Source of the DNA: Streptomyces antibioticus | GTDB lineage: Bacteria > Actinomycetota > Actinomycetes > Streptomycetales > Streptomycetaceae | Direction: 5' to 3' | Assembly: GCF_001514065.1 (NCBI RefSeq) | Contig: NZ_KQ948423.1 | Coordinates: forward strand, 124,001-188,000 | Length of the DNA stretch: 64,000 nt | Shown here: in pieces, positions 1 through 9,500 of the stretch | Layout: the number at the start of each line of letters is the position of its first letter | Numbering within the stretch: position 1 is the first letter of the stretch | Made by a program: the position numbers and the translations under genes | Notes under the pieces: model-generated | Database searches by the model: none | Seen by the model: the letters and a program-made list of their open reading frames with translations, nothing else | What the model was told of the DNA's origin: nothing

Positions 1-867
1 CAGCTGGGAGGTGACGGCGTTGAGGGCGCGGTCGTTCATGGTGCCGTTGAGGTCGCCGAGCAGCACGACCCGCTCCAGCGGCTCGTGGGCGATGGCCTCG
101 CCCAGGGCGTCGGCGCTCTTGTCGCGCTGCCGGGCGGTGAACCCGGCCTCCATCTTCACGCGGACCGAGGGCAGATGGGCGACGTAGAACGCGACCTGCC
201 CCTCGGGCGTGGCCACCGTGGCCCGCATGGCACGGATCCAGCCCAGCTTGATGTCGACGGGCTTGACCCCGCTCAGCGGATACTTGCTCCACAGCCCGAC
301 GGTGCCCTGCACCGAGTGGTACTTGTACGTCCCCGCCAGCGCCTTCTCGTACGTCGGCACCGCAGCGGCGGTCAGCTCCTCCAGGGCGACGACGTCCGCG
401 CCGGAGGCCGCCACGTCACGGGCGGTCTCGGAGGGGTCGGGGTTGTCGGCGTTGACGTTGTGCGTGGCCACCATGAGGTCGCCGCCGGCGCCGGCCTTGT
501 CGGTGAGCAGCCCGCCGAAGAGGTTGAGCCAGACGACCGCCGGGAGGATCACCGCGATCAGGGCGGTCGCCGACTTCCTTACGAAGGCGAGGACCAGCAG
601 CACCGGCACCAAGAGGCCCAGCCAGGGCAGGAAGGTCTCCGTGAGGCTGCCGAGGTTGCCGATGGCGTTGGGGATGCGGGAGTGCATCAGCATGATCAGC
701 GCGAGGACCAGGGCCAGGGCGGCGAGCACGAGGCCGCGCCGCCAGATCCGCGGGTCGCCGCGCCAGGGGCCGGTCAGTCTGTCCAGCAGGCGTCGGAACC
801 TGGAGCCCCGGCGCTCGGGACCCGAGCCGCCGTTGTCCGTCTCCTCCATGTACGCCTGCTGCGCCAT
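1..867 (-). CDS. Endonuclease/exonuclease/phosphatase (EEP) family membrane protein, C-terminus cut by window edge
   Basis: The frame stays open from the ATG at 867 to the left window edge (289 codons), so the C-terminal end is missing. The protein begins MAQQAYMEETDN. Three hydrophobic segments follow at about residues 45-62, 78-95 and 100-117. An extracytoplasmic catalytic domain then carries EEP hallmarks: a THNVNADNP stretch (first strand with Asn), an ALEEL acidic motif and GDLNGTMND near the edge. This matches actinobacterial membrane-anchored EEP proteins. The substrate is not predictable from the sequence; nuclease or phosphodiesterase activity is inferred from the fold only. A second in-frame ATG at 849 is an alternative start. 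The gene runs in the same direction as the TetR/MFS genes but is separated from them by about 190 bp. Confidence 0.85.
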   Translation of the reverse strand, partial: MAQQAYMEETDNGGSGPERRGSRFRRLLDRLTGPWRGDPRIWRRGLVLAALALVLALIMLMHSRIPNAIGNLGSLTETFLPWLGLLVPVLLVLAFVRKSATALIAVILPAVVWLNLFGGLLTDKAGAGGDLMVATHNVNADNPDPSETARDVAASGADVVALEELTAAAVPTYEKALAGTYKYHSVQGTVGLWSKYPLSGVKPVDIKLGWIRAMRATVATPEGQVAFYVAHLPSVRVKMEAGFTARQRDKSADALGEAIAHEPLERVVLLGDLNGTMNDRALNAVTSQL

Positions 868-1056
868 ACCGCGTCGCCTCACTGCCTGCCGTGCATCCGT
901 CCGTCCCCCGACGTAACTCAAGACCCTAGGGGATGATCGGTTCCGATCCTGCCGTCCCATGACGGCCGTACCCGCACGAGGACGTACAAGTCGCCGTTCG
1001 AGGTTCCGGACACGGCCGCGGAAAGCGCCCTCTGTGACGAAACGCGCACATCGGGG

Positions 1057-1710
1057 TTACGGGGTCGGCGAACTGACGGAAGGTGAGCTGACGGGGCGTA
1101 GACCCTCCAGGACGGCGTCGACTATCTGCTCGGACAGGCCCTCGGGCAGGTCGTCGTCCGGGCGCATGATGGCGCGCACCAGCATCGGGCCGACGAACAG
1201 GTCGTTGACGAGTTCCAGGTCGAGGTCGGTGCGGAGTTCGCCGTTCTCCAGGCCGCGCCGCAGGACCTCGAGGCCGACGCGGCGCCGGGGGGCGATGACG
1301 GCCTCGTGGTAGGAGGCCCAGAGCTTCGGGCTCTGCTTCATCTGGGCGTGGACGTTGTGCAGGATCGCCGAGGTACGGGTGACCAGCCCGCGCTGCCGCA
1401 GCGACTCCAGCAGGACGACGATGTCGTCGCGCATGGAGGTGCCGGGCAGCGGCGGGTCCGGCGGCTCGGCGGTCCGGACGACGTCGACGAACAGCTCTTC
1501 CTTGCCGCTCCACCGCCGATAGATGGCGGCCTTGCCGACACCGGCGGTACGGGCGATCCGCTCGATGGACAGCTCCGCGAGCGGGACCCCGTCCTCCAGC
1601 AGCTTCATCACCCCTTCGACGATGGCCCGCTCGACGGCTTCGCTGCGGGGGCGGCCGCGGGCGGGGGTGGCGGGGCGGAGGGTGCCTCCGGCTTTGGCGA
1701 GGCTGGTCAC
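1057..1710 (-). CDS. TetR/AcrR-family transcriptional regulator
   Basis: This is a 217-residue protein. The N-terminal TetR helix-turn-helix (about residues 25-70) contains SIERIARTAGVGKAAIYRRW, followed by an all-helical ligand-binding domain of the PF16859-like type. The start is the GTG at 1710, preceded by a GAAGGGA ribosome-binding sequence. The gene lies 59 bp downstream of the DHA2 transporter on the same strand, so the two are probably one transcript. The perfect inverted repeat at 3387-3417 in front of the transporter is the obvious candidate operator. The inferred model is local repression of drug efflux relieved by a ligand, which would also make the regulator autoregulatory. Confidence 0.88.
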   Translation of the reverse strand: MTSLAKAGGTLRPATPARGRPRSEAVERAIVEGVMKLLEDGVPLAELSIERIARTAGVGKAAIYRRWSGKEELFVDVVRTAEPPDPPLPGTSMRDDIVVLLESLRQRGLVTRTSAILHNVHAQMKQSPKLWASYHEAVIAPRRRVGLEVLRRGLENGELRTDLDLELVNDLFVGPMLVRAIMRPDDDLPEGLSEQIVDAVLEGLRPVSSPSVSSPTP

Positions 1711-1769
1711 GTCACTGCGTCCCTTCTGTGGTCCGAGGTGATTGTCCCCCCTCTGGCACCGGCGCCCGG

Positions 1770-3368
1770 CTACTCCGCCGCCGTCACCAACTCCCGCCCC
1801 TGCTCGTCCTTCTCGGCGGCCGGCGGGCGGCCCGGCAGGAACACGGCGCACACCACCGCGCCGAGCACCGCGACGCCCGCGCCCCACAGTGCGGTGACGT
1901 GCATGGCGTGCAGGAAGGCGTCGTGGGCCGGGGCGATGAGCGCCTGGCCCCGGGGGCCGAGCTTCTCGGCGACGCCGAGGGTGGCCTCGATGGACTCGCC
2001 CGCGGTGTGGCGGGCGCCGGCCGGGAGCAGGCCGAGCTTGTCCTCGATGCCGCTGCGGTAGGCCGTGGAGAGGACCGAGCCGAGGACGGCGATGCCGAGG
2101 GCGCCGCCGAGCTGTCGGAAGGTGTTGCTCAGCGCGGACGCGGAACCGGCCTTCTCGCGCGGCAGCGCCTGCATGATGACGACGCTGACCGGGGTCATGA
2201 TGTGCGCCATGCCGGCACCCATGAGGAAGAACACGACCTCCAGGAGCCAGATCGGGGTGTCCGCCTCGAACGCGGCGAACGCGGCGAGCGTCGCGGCGAT
2301 GACCAGCAGCCCGGCGGTGGTGGTGGCCTTGTTGCCGAACCGGTCGACCACCAGCCGGGCCCGCGGCGCGAAGATCATCTGCGCGGCGGCGAGCGGCAGC
2401 ATCAGCAGACCGGTCTGGAGCGGCGAGTACCCGCGCACGCTCTGGGTGTAGAAGACGGAGAAGAACGTCACGCCCATCAGCGCGAAGAAGACCAGCGCGA
2501 TGGCGCCGATCGCGGCCGAGAAGACCTTGTTCTTGAAGTAGGTGACGTCGATGGAGGGGTGGTCGCTGCGCTTCTCGAACACCACGAACGCGACGAGCAC
2601 GGCGAGACCGGCGCCGATGGTCGACAGCACCTTCGGGTCCGTGAAGTCGGCGAGCTGGCCGCCCTTGATGATGCCGTAGACGAGCAGGACCAGGCCGACG
2701 ACGGACAGGACGACGCCCACGGGGTCGATGCGGCCCGGGTTGGGGTCGCGGGAGTCCGGCACCAGCCACAGCATCAGCGCGAGCGCGAGCACCACGATCG
2801 GCACGTTGATGAGGAAGACCGAGCCCCACCAGAAGTGGTCGAGGAGCACACCGCCGGTGATCGGCCCGATGGCGATCGCGAGACCGACACCGCCGGCCCA
2901 GATGCCGATGGCCTTGGGCTGCTCCTCGCGCTCGAAGACGTTCATGAGGACGGCGAGGGTGGCGGGCATCACGAAGGCGGCGCCGAGCCCCATCAGCGCG
3001 CGGAAGGCGATGAGCTGCTCCGGCGACCCGGAGGAGGCGGCGAGCGCGGAGCCGATGCCGAACACGGCGAGCCCGCCGAGCAGCACCCGCTTGCGGCCCA
3101 GCCGGTCACCGAGGAGCCCGGCGCTGAACAGCAGGCCCGCGAAGACGAGGGTGTAGGCGTTGATCGCCCATTCCAGCTCGCTCTGGGTGGCGCCCAGGCC
3201 GGTCGGGGCGGGGGTCGAGATCGTCTTGATCGCGACGTTCAGGATCGAGTTGTCGAGCACCACGATCAGCAGGCTCAGCATCAGCACGCCGAGGATGGCC
3301 CAGCGGCGCCGGTGCACGGCCTCAGGTATACGGGAGCCGGTGAGGGCCGGGTCGGCAGGAGAAGTCAT
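1770..3368 (-). CDS. MFS drug transporter, DHA2 family (14 TM)
   Basis: This is a 532-residue integral membrane protein of the DHA2 (EmrB/QacA) family. It shows the motif [18 protein letters not shown] in TM2, the loop motif [13 protein letters not shown], and a motif C-like GPITGGVL stretch. Length and hydrophobicity fit 14 transmembrane segments and proton-driven export of hydrophobic compounds. The ATG at 3368 is the chosen start. It has no good ribosome-binding site, so translation may be leaderless. An in-frame GTG at 3401 lies inside the operator and is less likely. A TetR gene follows at 1710. Substrate unknown. Confidence 0.88.
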   Translation of the reverse strand: MTSPADPALTGSRIPEAVHRRRWAILGVLMLSLLIVVLDNSILNVAIKTISTPAPTGLGATQSELEWAINAYTLVFAGLLFSAGLLGDRLGRKRVLLGGLAVFGIGSALAASSGSPEQLIAFRALMGLGAAFVMPATLAVLMNVFEREEQPKAIGIWAGGVGLAIAIGPITGGVLLDHFWWGSVFLINVPIVVLALALMLWLVPDSRDPNPGRIDPVGVVLSVVGLVLLVYGIIKGGQLADFTDPKVLSTIGAGLAVLVAFVVFEKRSDHPSIDVTYFKNKVFSAAIGAIALVFFALMGVTFFSVFYTQSVRGYSPLQTGLLMLPLAAAQMIFAPRARLVVDRFGNKATTTAGLLVIAATLAAFAAFEADTPIWLLEVVFFLMGAGMAHIMTPVSVVIMQALPREKAGSASALSNTFRQLGGALGIAVLGSVLSTAYRSGIEDKLGLLPAGARHTAGESIEATLGVAEKLGPRGQALIAPAHDAFLHAMHVTALWGAGVAVLGAVVCAVFLPGRPPAAEKDEQGRELVTAAE

Positions 3369-3386
3369 ACGGTCGAGACTAGCCGC

Positions 3387-3417
3387 ATTCCGATACGGCA
3401 CCGTCTCGTATCGGAAT
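3387..3417. promoter_or_regulatory. Perfect inverted repeat, probable TetR operator
   Basis: The arms ATTCCGATACG and CGTATCGGAAT are exact reverse complements (11 bp) separated by 9 bp. They sit 19 bp upstream of the transporter ATG at 3368. Position and symmetry fit binding by the TetR protein encoded at 1057-1710. Binding is inferred. Confidence 0.75.
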
Positions 3418-3602
3418 TCTTTACGGAGACCTTAAGAACCGGCCCAGGGCGAAGGACCGGCCTAGGGCGGCGGACGTGGGCCGCTCGACGCGTGACCGAC
3501 GTCCCGTCCCCCGGTCTGGCCGCGCGTGACACGAAGTGCCACCATGGAGGTGATCCGGGGACGCCGTCAGGGCGCCTCGAGATGACTGAAGGAGCCGTTG
3601 CC

Positions 3603-4469
3603 ATGACGCAGCTTTCGGCTGCCCCGACGAAGCCCTCCGACGGCAGCAAAGCGCTGTACGGGGGGAAGGGCACCCGCCGCATCACCGTCCGCGACATCGC
3701 CCTCGCCAAGGAGCGCGGCGAGAAGTGGCCCATGCTCACCGCCTACGACTCGGCGACCGCCGGCGTCTTCGACGAGGCCGGCATCCCGGTCCTGCTCGTC
3801 GGTGACTCCGCGGGCAACTGCCACCTCGGCTACGAGTCGACCGTGCCGGTCACCCTCGACGAGATGACCATGCTCTCGGCCGCCGTCGTCCGCGGTACGT
3901 CCCGCGCGCTCATCGTCGGCGACCTGCCCTTCGGCACCTACCAGGAGGGCCCGGTGCAGGCGCTGCGCTCGGCGACCCGGATGGTCAAGGAGGCCGGGGT
4001 CGGCGCGGTCAAGCTGGAGGGCGGCGAGCGGTCGTACGACCAGATCCGGCTCCTCGTCGAGTCCGGCATCCCGGTGATGGCCCACATCGGCCTCACCCCG
4101 CAGTCCGTCAACGCCATGGGCTACCGCGTCCAGGGCCGCGGCGAGGAGGCGGCGGCGCAGCTGCTGCGCGACGCGAAGGCCGTGCAGGACGCCGGTGCCT
4201 TCGCGGTCGTCCTGGAGCTGGTCCCGGCCGAGCTCGCGGCCGAGGTCACGCGCACGCTGCACATTCCGACGGTCGGCATCGGCGCGGGCGCGGAGACCGA
4301 CGCGCAGGTCCTGGTGTGGACCGACATGCTCGGTCTGACCGGCGGGCGGGTCCCGAAGTTCGTGAAGCAGTACGCCGACCTGCGCGCGGTCATGGGCGAC
4401 GCGGTGAAGGCGTTCGCGGAGGACGTGGTCGGCGGGACGTTCCCGCTGGAGGAGCACAGCGTCCACTAG
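3603..4469 (+). CDS. panB: 3-methyl-2-oxobutanoate hydroxymethyltransferase (ketopantoate hydroxymethyltransferase)
   Basis: PanB transfers a hydroxymethyl group from 5,10-methylene-tetrahydrofolate to alpha-ketoisovalerate, the first committed step of pantothenate and coenzyme A synthesis. The 288-residue protein has the family blocks MLTAYDSATAGVFDEAG and LLVGDSAG (metal-binding Asp), KLEGG, and VMAHIGLTPQSVNAMGG-like VMAHIGLTPQSVNAMGY. It is slightly longer than the E. coli enzyme (264 residues) because of an N-terminal extension of about 25 residues. The ATG at 3603 follows a GAAGGAG site at about 3588. The gene is transcribed alone and ends at a strong hairpin (4490-4529). Confidence 0.96.
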   Translation: MTQLSAAPTKPSDGSKALYGGKGTRRITVRDIALAKERGEKWPMLTAYDSATAGVFDEAGIPVLLVGDSAGNCHLGYESTVPVTLDEMTMLSAAVVRGTSRALIVGDLPFGTYQEGPVQALRSATRMVKEAGVGAVKLEGGERSYDQIRLLVESGIPVMAHIGLTPQSVNAMGYRVQGRGEEAAAQLLRDAKAVQDAGAFAVVLELVPAELAAEVTRTLHIPTVGIGAGAETDAQVLVWTDMLGLTGGRVPKFVKQYADLRAVMGDAVKAFAEDVVGGTFPLEEHSVH

Positions 4470-4489
4470 AGCCACAGCGGCACAGAGGC

Positions 4490-4529
4490 AGCCCGCCGAC
4501 TTCCCCCATCGGCGGGCTGCTGCGCGTTT
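4490..4529 (+). terminator. Rho-independent-type terminator after panB
   Basis: A 12-bp perfect stem (GCAGCCCGCCGA with TCGGCGGGCTGC) and a short loop are followed within 10 bases by a T-run. It lies 20 bp after the panB stop. Confidence 0.85.
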
Positions 4530-4560
4530 TCGCGGCCGTCAGCGGGACGGGAATCGGTGG

Positions 4561-4608
4561 TGTCGGCGGTCTGTCGGCGCTGTCGGTGGCCTGTAGGTCG
4601 TTTGTCGG
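4561..4608 (+). promoter_or_regulatory. Five TGTCGG direct repeats upstream of the ABC exporter (candidate SARP-binding array)
   Basis: TGTCGG occurs at 4561, 4572, 4581 and 4603, with TGTAGG at 4592. The spacings are 11, 9, 11 and 11 bp. Direct hexamer or heptamer repeats spaced by one helical turn next to the -35 region are the known binding pattern of SARP activators. The array ends 24 bp before the exporter ATG at 4632, so it overlaps the likely promoter. A SARP-type regulator is encoded just downstream of the exporter. Confidence 0.55.
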
Positions 4609-4631
4609 TGGGCCCTGGCAGCGTTCTCGGC

Positions 4632-5657
4632 ATGACGCGAATCGACAACAACCGCAGCGGCGCCGACATCGCCGTCTCCGTGCGGGGACTGGTCAAGCAC
4701 TACGGCGAGACCAAGGCGCTGGACGGCGTCGACCTGGATGTGCGCGAGGGCACCGTGATGGGTGTGCTCGGGCCGAACGGCGCCGGCAAGACCACCCTCG
4801 TACGGATCCTGTCCACCCTTCTCTCCCCCGACTCCGGCCACGCGACGGTCGCCGGGTACGACGTCGTGCGGCAGCCGCGGCAGCTGCGCCGGGTGATCGG
4901 GCTCACCGGGCAGTACGCCTCCGTCGACGAGAAGCTCCCCGGCTGGGAGAACCTCTACATGATCGGCCGGCTGCTGGACCTGCCCCGCAAGGAGGCCCGC
5001 CGGCGGGCCGACGAGCTGCTGGAGCGGTTCTCCCTCACCGAGGCCGCCAAGCGCCCGGCGAGCACCTACTCCGGCGGTATGCGCCGCCGCCTCGACCTGG
5101 CCGCCTCCATGATCGGGCGCCCGGCGGTGCTCTTCCTGGACGAGCCCACCACCGGCCTCGACCCGCGCACCCGCAACGAGGTGTGGGACGAGGTCAAGCG
5201 GATGGTCGGCGACGGGGTCACCGTCCTGCTCACCACCCAGTACATGGAGGAGGCCGAGCAGCTCGCCTCCGAGCTGACCGTCGTCGACCGCGGCAAGGTC
5301 ATCGCGGGCGGCGGCATCGAGGAGCTGAAGGCGAAGGTCGGCGGCCGGACCCTGCGGGTGCGCCCCGCCGATCCGGTGCAGCTGCGCCCGCTCGCCGGTC
5401 ACCTCGACGGCCTCGGCATCACCGGCCTGGCCACCACCACCGTCGACCCCGAGTCCGGCTCCCTGCTGGTGCCGATCCTCAGCGACGAGCAGCTCACCGC
5501 GGTGGTCGGCGCGGTCACCGCGCGCGGCATCACCGTCTCCGCCATCACCACCGAACTGCCCAGCCTGGACGAGGTGTTCCTGTCCCTCACCGGCCACCGC
5601 GCCAGTGCCCCGCAGGACACCGTGCCCACCGAGACCCGCGAGGAGGTCGCCGTATGA
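4632..5657 (+). CDS. ABC transporter ATP-binding protein, DrrA-like
   Basis: This is a 341-residue ATPase subunit of a daunorubicin-resistance-type exporter. Walker A GPNGAGKTT is at residues 47-55, followed by a Q-loop, the signature YSGGMRRRLDLA, Walker B VLFLDEPTTGLD, and the C-terminal extension usual for DrrA proteins (about residues 230-341). The ATG at 4632 is chosen because homology begins there. The stop overlaps the start of the permease gene (ATGA at 5654-5657), so the two are translationally coupled. TGTCGG repeats lie directly upstream. Export of a natural product or drug is inferred; the substrate is unknown. Confidence 0.92.
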   Translation: MTRIDNNRSGADIAVSVRGLVKHYGETKALDGVDLDVREGTVMGVLGPNGAGKTTLVRILSTLLSPDSGHATVAGYDVVRQPRQLRRVIGLTGQYASVDEKLPGWENLYMIGRLLDLPRKEARRRADELLERFSLTEAAKRPASTYSGGMRRRLDLAASMIGRPAVLFLDEPTTGLDPRTRNEVWDEVKRMVGDGVTVLLTTQYMEEAEQLASELTVVDRGKVIAGGGIEELKAKVGGRTLRVRPADPVQLRPLAGHLDGLGITGLATTTVDPESGSLLVPILSDEQLTAVVGAVTARGITVSAITTELPSLDEVFLSLTGHRASAPQDTVPTETREEVAV

Positions 5658-6484
5658 GCGCCGCCACCCTTACCGCCGACAGCGCCGCCAAGTCCGTCGA
5701 CGACGTCCGTATCCCGCTGCGCGGGCATCTGCGGCACACCGGCGCGCTGATCCGCCGCAACCTGCTGTGGATCCGCCAGGACCCCGAGTCGATGGCCGAC
5801 GCGCTGCTGATGCCGGTCATCTTCACCCTGCTGTTCGTGTTCGTCTTCGGCGGCTCGATCGGGCAGGCGCTGGGCGGCGGTCAGGACCAGTACGTCCAGT
5901 ACGTCATCCCCGGCATGATCGCGATGATGAGCATGACGCTCTCCCAGGGCGTCGGCACCGGCTTCAGCCAGGACTTCAACTCCGGTGTCATGGACCGGTT
6001 CCGGTCGCTGCCGATCGGCCGCGGCTCGGTGCTGTTCGCGAAGATCTCCGTCGAGCTGATGCGGATGCTGTTCGCGACGACCGTGCTGATGCTGGTCGCC
6101 GTCGCCGTCGGCTTCGACATCACCAACTGGCCGGGACTGTTCGCGACGGTCGCGCTGGCCACCGCGTTCGCCTCGTCGATCATGTGGGTGTTCCTCACCC
6201 TGGGCGTGGTCATGAAGAGCGCGCAGTCCGTGCAGGCGATGGGCTTCCTGGTGCTGTTCCCGCTCCAGTTCGGCTCGTCGATCTTCGCGCCGACGACCTC
6301 GATGCCGGGCTGGCTGCAGACCTTCACCGACTACAACCCGCTGTCCACGCTGGCGGACGCCGCGCGCGGTCTCATGATCGGCGGTCCCGTCGCGCACGAC
6401 CTGTGGGTGACGCTCGCCTGGTCGGTGGCGATCACCGCGGTGATGGCGCCGGTGGCGATCCACAAGTTCCGTACGAAGAGCTGA
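5654..6484 (+). CDS. ABC-2 type transporter permease, DrrB-like
   Basis: This is a 276-residue membrane subunit with about six hydrophobic segments and the ABC-2 family pattern: cytoplasmic N-terminus ending RRNLLWIRQDPESMADALLMP, then the VFVFGGSIGQALGGG loop. The start overlaps the stop of the ATPase gene by four bases, as expected for an ATPase-permease pair that forms one exporter. The gene converges on the large SARP regulator, with only 19 bp between the two stop codons and no obvious terminator between them. Confidence 0.92.
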   Translation: MSAATLTADSAAKSVDDVRIPLRGHLRHTGALIRRNLLWIRQDPESMADALLMPVIFTLLFVFVFGGSIGQALGGGQDQYVQYVIPGMIAMMSMTLSQGVGTGFSQDFNSGVMDRFRSLPIGRGSVLFAKISVELMRMLFATTVLMLVAVAVGFDITNWPGLFATVALATAFASSIMWVFLTLGVVMKSAQSVQAMGFLVLFPLQFGSSIFAPTTSMPGWLQTFTDYNPLSTLADAARGLMIGGPVAHDLWVTLAWSVAITAVMAPVAIHKFRTKS

Positions 6485-6503
6485 CATCGAGCGTCGGCAG
6501 GGT

Positions 6504-9500
6504 TCAGACGAGGGCGGCGGCCTCCCCGGGGGAGAGACCGGCGCCCTCGTCGTACGCCCGGTCGTAGGCCGCGTCGCCGAGCAGGGCACGCAGCTGCCGC
6601 TCGGCCCGCTCGCGGGGCTCCCGTTCGTAGGCCGGCATGACGCGCCCGGCCGGCAGCAGCGCGTCGCCGGACCCGAGGCAGCGGGCCCCGTCCGCGGCGC
6701 GGCCGACACCGGCCAGGCCGAGGGCGGCGATGTGCAGGTACTGGGCGCGCATGTGCGGGGCGATGGCCTGGGACAGCGGATCCTCGGCCCTGCCCAGCGC
6801 CTGGCGAACCTTGTCGAGGCAGGCCTCGAAGGAGCCGCCGGCCACTTCCACATGGGCCTCCGCGCCGAGGATGAAGGCGTCGAAGATGATGAAGTGGGAG
6901 ATGCCGAACTCCTCGCGCAGCAGCCGGACCTGCTCGCGCGCCTCGGCCACCCGGCCGGTCTGGGCGAGCCGCGCGGAGAGGAAGAGCCGGGCGGCGGGCA
7001 GCGCTTCGTTGTGGCTGCCGTCGCTGGAGGCGAGCACCTCGCGCAGCAGCAGCTCTCCCCGCTCGGGCTCCGACTCCATCAGTACGCTGCCGAGCCGGGC
7101 CTTGAGCACGGCCTGCTGGGCGCGGGCGCCAAGCCGGGCGGCGAGGTCGATCCCGGCCTCGTAGTCGGCCGCGGCCTCGCCCCAACGGCCCTTGCGCTCA
7201 TGGGACTCGGCCCGCGCGGCGAGCGCCTCGGCGGTGCCCCACAGGTCACCGAGGCGCCCGTAGATCGCCAGTGCCTCGTCGGCGTCCGCGAGGGCGTCCC
7301 CCTCCCATTCGACGCGGTGGGCGAACAGGTTGGCCCGCCATTGCAGGCTCGCGGCGAGTTCCCAGTCGTATCCGGGTGTCTCGCGGGAGGTGCGCACGGT
7401 CTCGTCGAGGATCAGCCGCAGCCGCTCCATGTCCCCGGTGAGCATGACGGCGAAGAGCCACAGGGAGCCGGGGATGCGGCAGGTCTGCGGCATGCCGGGC
7501 TGGTACGTCTGGGCGATGGACCGCAGCTTCGCCTGCGCCGCCGGGTTCTGCCAGGCCTCCAACTCGGTGTCCATGCAGGCGAGATGGGTCAGATGCAGAC
7601 CGCGCCTGGCCTCTTCGAGCACCTCTCCGGTCCAGGGCGGCGGGGTGTCCGTGCAGCGCTGCCACACCGGCTGCGCGGGGCGGGCGGGTTCGGGGAACGC
7701 GTCGGGGCCGAGGGCCATGACCTCCCGGGACCAGTTGCGGGCCTCGATCTTCAGATCGCGCATCTGCCAGTACCAGCCCAGCGACAGGATCAGGCAGAGG
7801 CCCTCCTGCTCGTCGCGTTCGGCGACGGCGAGCCGCAGGGCGGTGCGCAGGTTCTCGTACTCGCGCTCCAGCAGGCCGATGGCGGCGAGTTGACCGGGAC
7901 CGCGCAGCAGATGGTCGGTGGTGCGGGCGAGTTCGCGGTAGTACGTGAGGTGCGCGCGCTCGGCCTCGGCCCGCTGCCCGCTCTCGTCGAGCCGCTCGCC
8001 CGCGTACTCGGCGACGGTCTCCAGGAGCCGGTAGCGCATCTCCCCGCCGTCCGAAGGGGCGGCCACCACAAGGGACTTGTCGACGAGCGAGCCGAGCGCG
8101 TCCAGCGCGGCCGGACCGCACACGGCCTCGGCGGCGGCGAGGTCGCAGCCGCCGGCGAACACCGACAGCCGCCGCAGCACGTCCCGCTCGCCCTCGTCCA
8201 GCAGCTCCCAGGACCAGTCGACGACGGCCCGCAACGTCTGCTGGCGGGGCAGCAGGGTGCGGCTGCCGGAGGTGAGCAGCCGGAACCGGTCGTCGAGCCG
8301 GTCGGCGATCTGACGCGGTGTCAACATCCGTAGCCGGGCGGCCGCGAGCTCGATGCCGAGCGGGAGGCCGTCGAGGCGTCGGCAGATCTCGGCGCAGGCC
8401 GCGGCGGTCTGCTCGTCGGCGTCGACCCGGAAACCGGGGCGGGCGGCGCCCCCGCGGTCGGCGAGCAGCCGCAGCGCCACGGGCTCGGGCAGCGGGTCGA
8501 CCGGTCGCAGCAACTCCCCTGGTACGCCGAGAGGTTCGCGGCTGGTGGCCAGGACCGTCAGCTGCGGGCACCGCTCCAGGAGCGCCTCCGTCAGCCGGGC
8601 GGCGGCCTCGACGACGTGCTCGCAGTTGTCGAGGATCAGCAGCATCCGCCGCCTGCCGCAATGCTCGACGAGCCGCTCGACCGGGTCGTCGTGCCGCTCG
8701 TTCCCGGCCCGCATCGCCTCGGCGCCGGCCCCGTACAGCACGGTCTCGCGGGCGCCGACGGCGGTGAGCACGGCCTGCGGCACGTCGTCGGGGTCGTCGA
8801 CGGGAGCGAGCTCGACCAGCCACACCCCGTCCGGCGCGGCGTCCCGCACGGTCTCGGCCGCCTCCTGCGACAACCGCGTCTTCCCGGCCCCACCGGGCCC
8901 GAGCAACGTGACGAGCCGAGCGGAGTCGAGATCCCCGCGGATGGCCTCGATGTCGGCTTCCCGGCCGACGAAGGAGGTGAGCCGGGCGCGGAGGTTGCCG
9001 GGGGCGGGCAGGCCTCCGGCGGTGCGCCCGGACACGCCGGCCGAGGAGACGGACTGTGACGGGGCGACCGGGTCCTGGGTTGCCGCGGGCCACTGGCCTG
9101 CGGCCGCCCCGTGGTCGGCCGTCGGGCCTCGGTCGGCCGTCAGGCGCTGGTCGACCGTCAGGCGCTGGTCGACCGTCGGGCCTTGGTCGGCCATCGGGCG
9201 GTGGCCTACCGCCGGGCCCCGACCTGCCCCCGAGCCCTGCTCGGCCGTCAGGCCCTGGTCGGCCCCCGGACGCTGGTCTACCACCGCGTCCCGACCCGCC
9301 CCCGAGCCCTGCTCGGCCGCCAGGCCCTGCTCGGCCCCCGGACGCTGGTCTGCCGCCTGGCCCCAACCCGCCCCCGAGCCCCAGTGGGCCCCCGGACGCT
9401 GGTCGGTCGCCGGACCCCAGCCCGCCGTCGACCCCGCGCCCGCCACGGTCCCGCGCCCACCTGACGACCTCTGCCCCGCAGCCGGCCCCTGCCCCGCAGC

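Noticed and set aside
1057-2829. A 590-codon open frame spanning the TetR gene and part of the MFS gene on the minus strand
   Set aside because: Only the part from GTG 1710 is TetR; the upstream part is an Arg/Gly/Pro-rich alternative frame of the transporter, whose own frame has clear TM helices.
1728-3602. Long plus-strand open frame leading into panB
   Set aside because: The extension is antisense to the transporter and has His/Asp/Glu/Gly-rich shadow composition; PanB homology and a ribosome-binding site begin at 3603.
9111-9464. Repeat-rich plus-strand frame with VGRRALVDRQ-type units
   Set aside because: It is the antisense image of the SARP linker repeats; no ribosome-binding site or family similarity.
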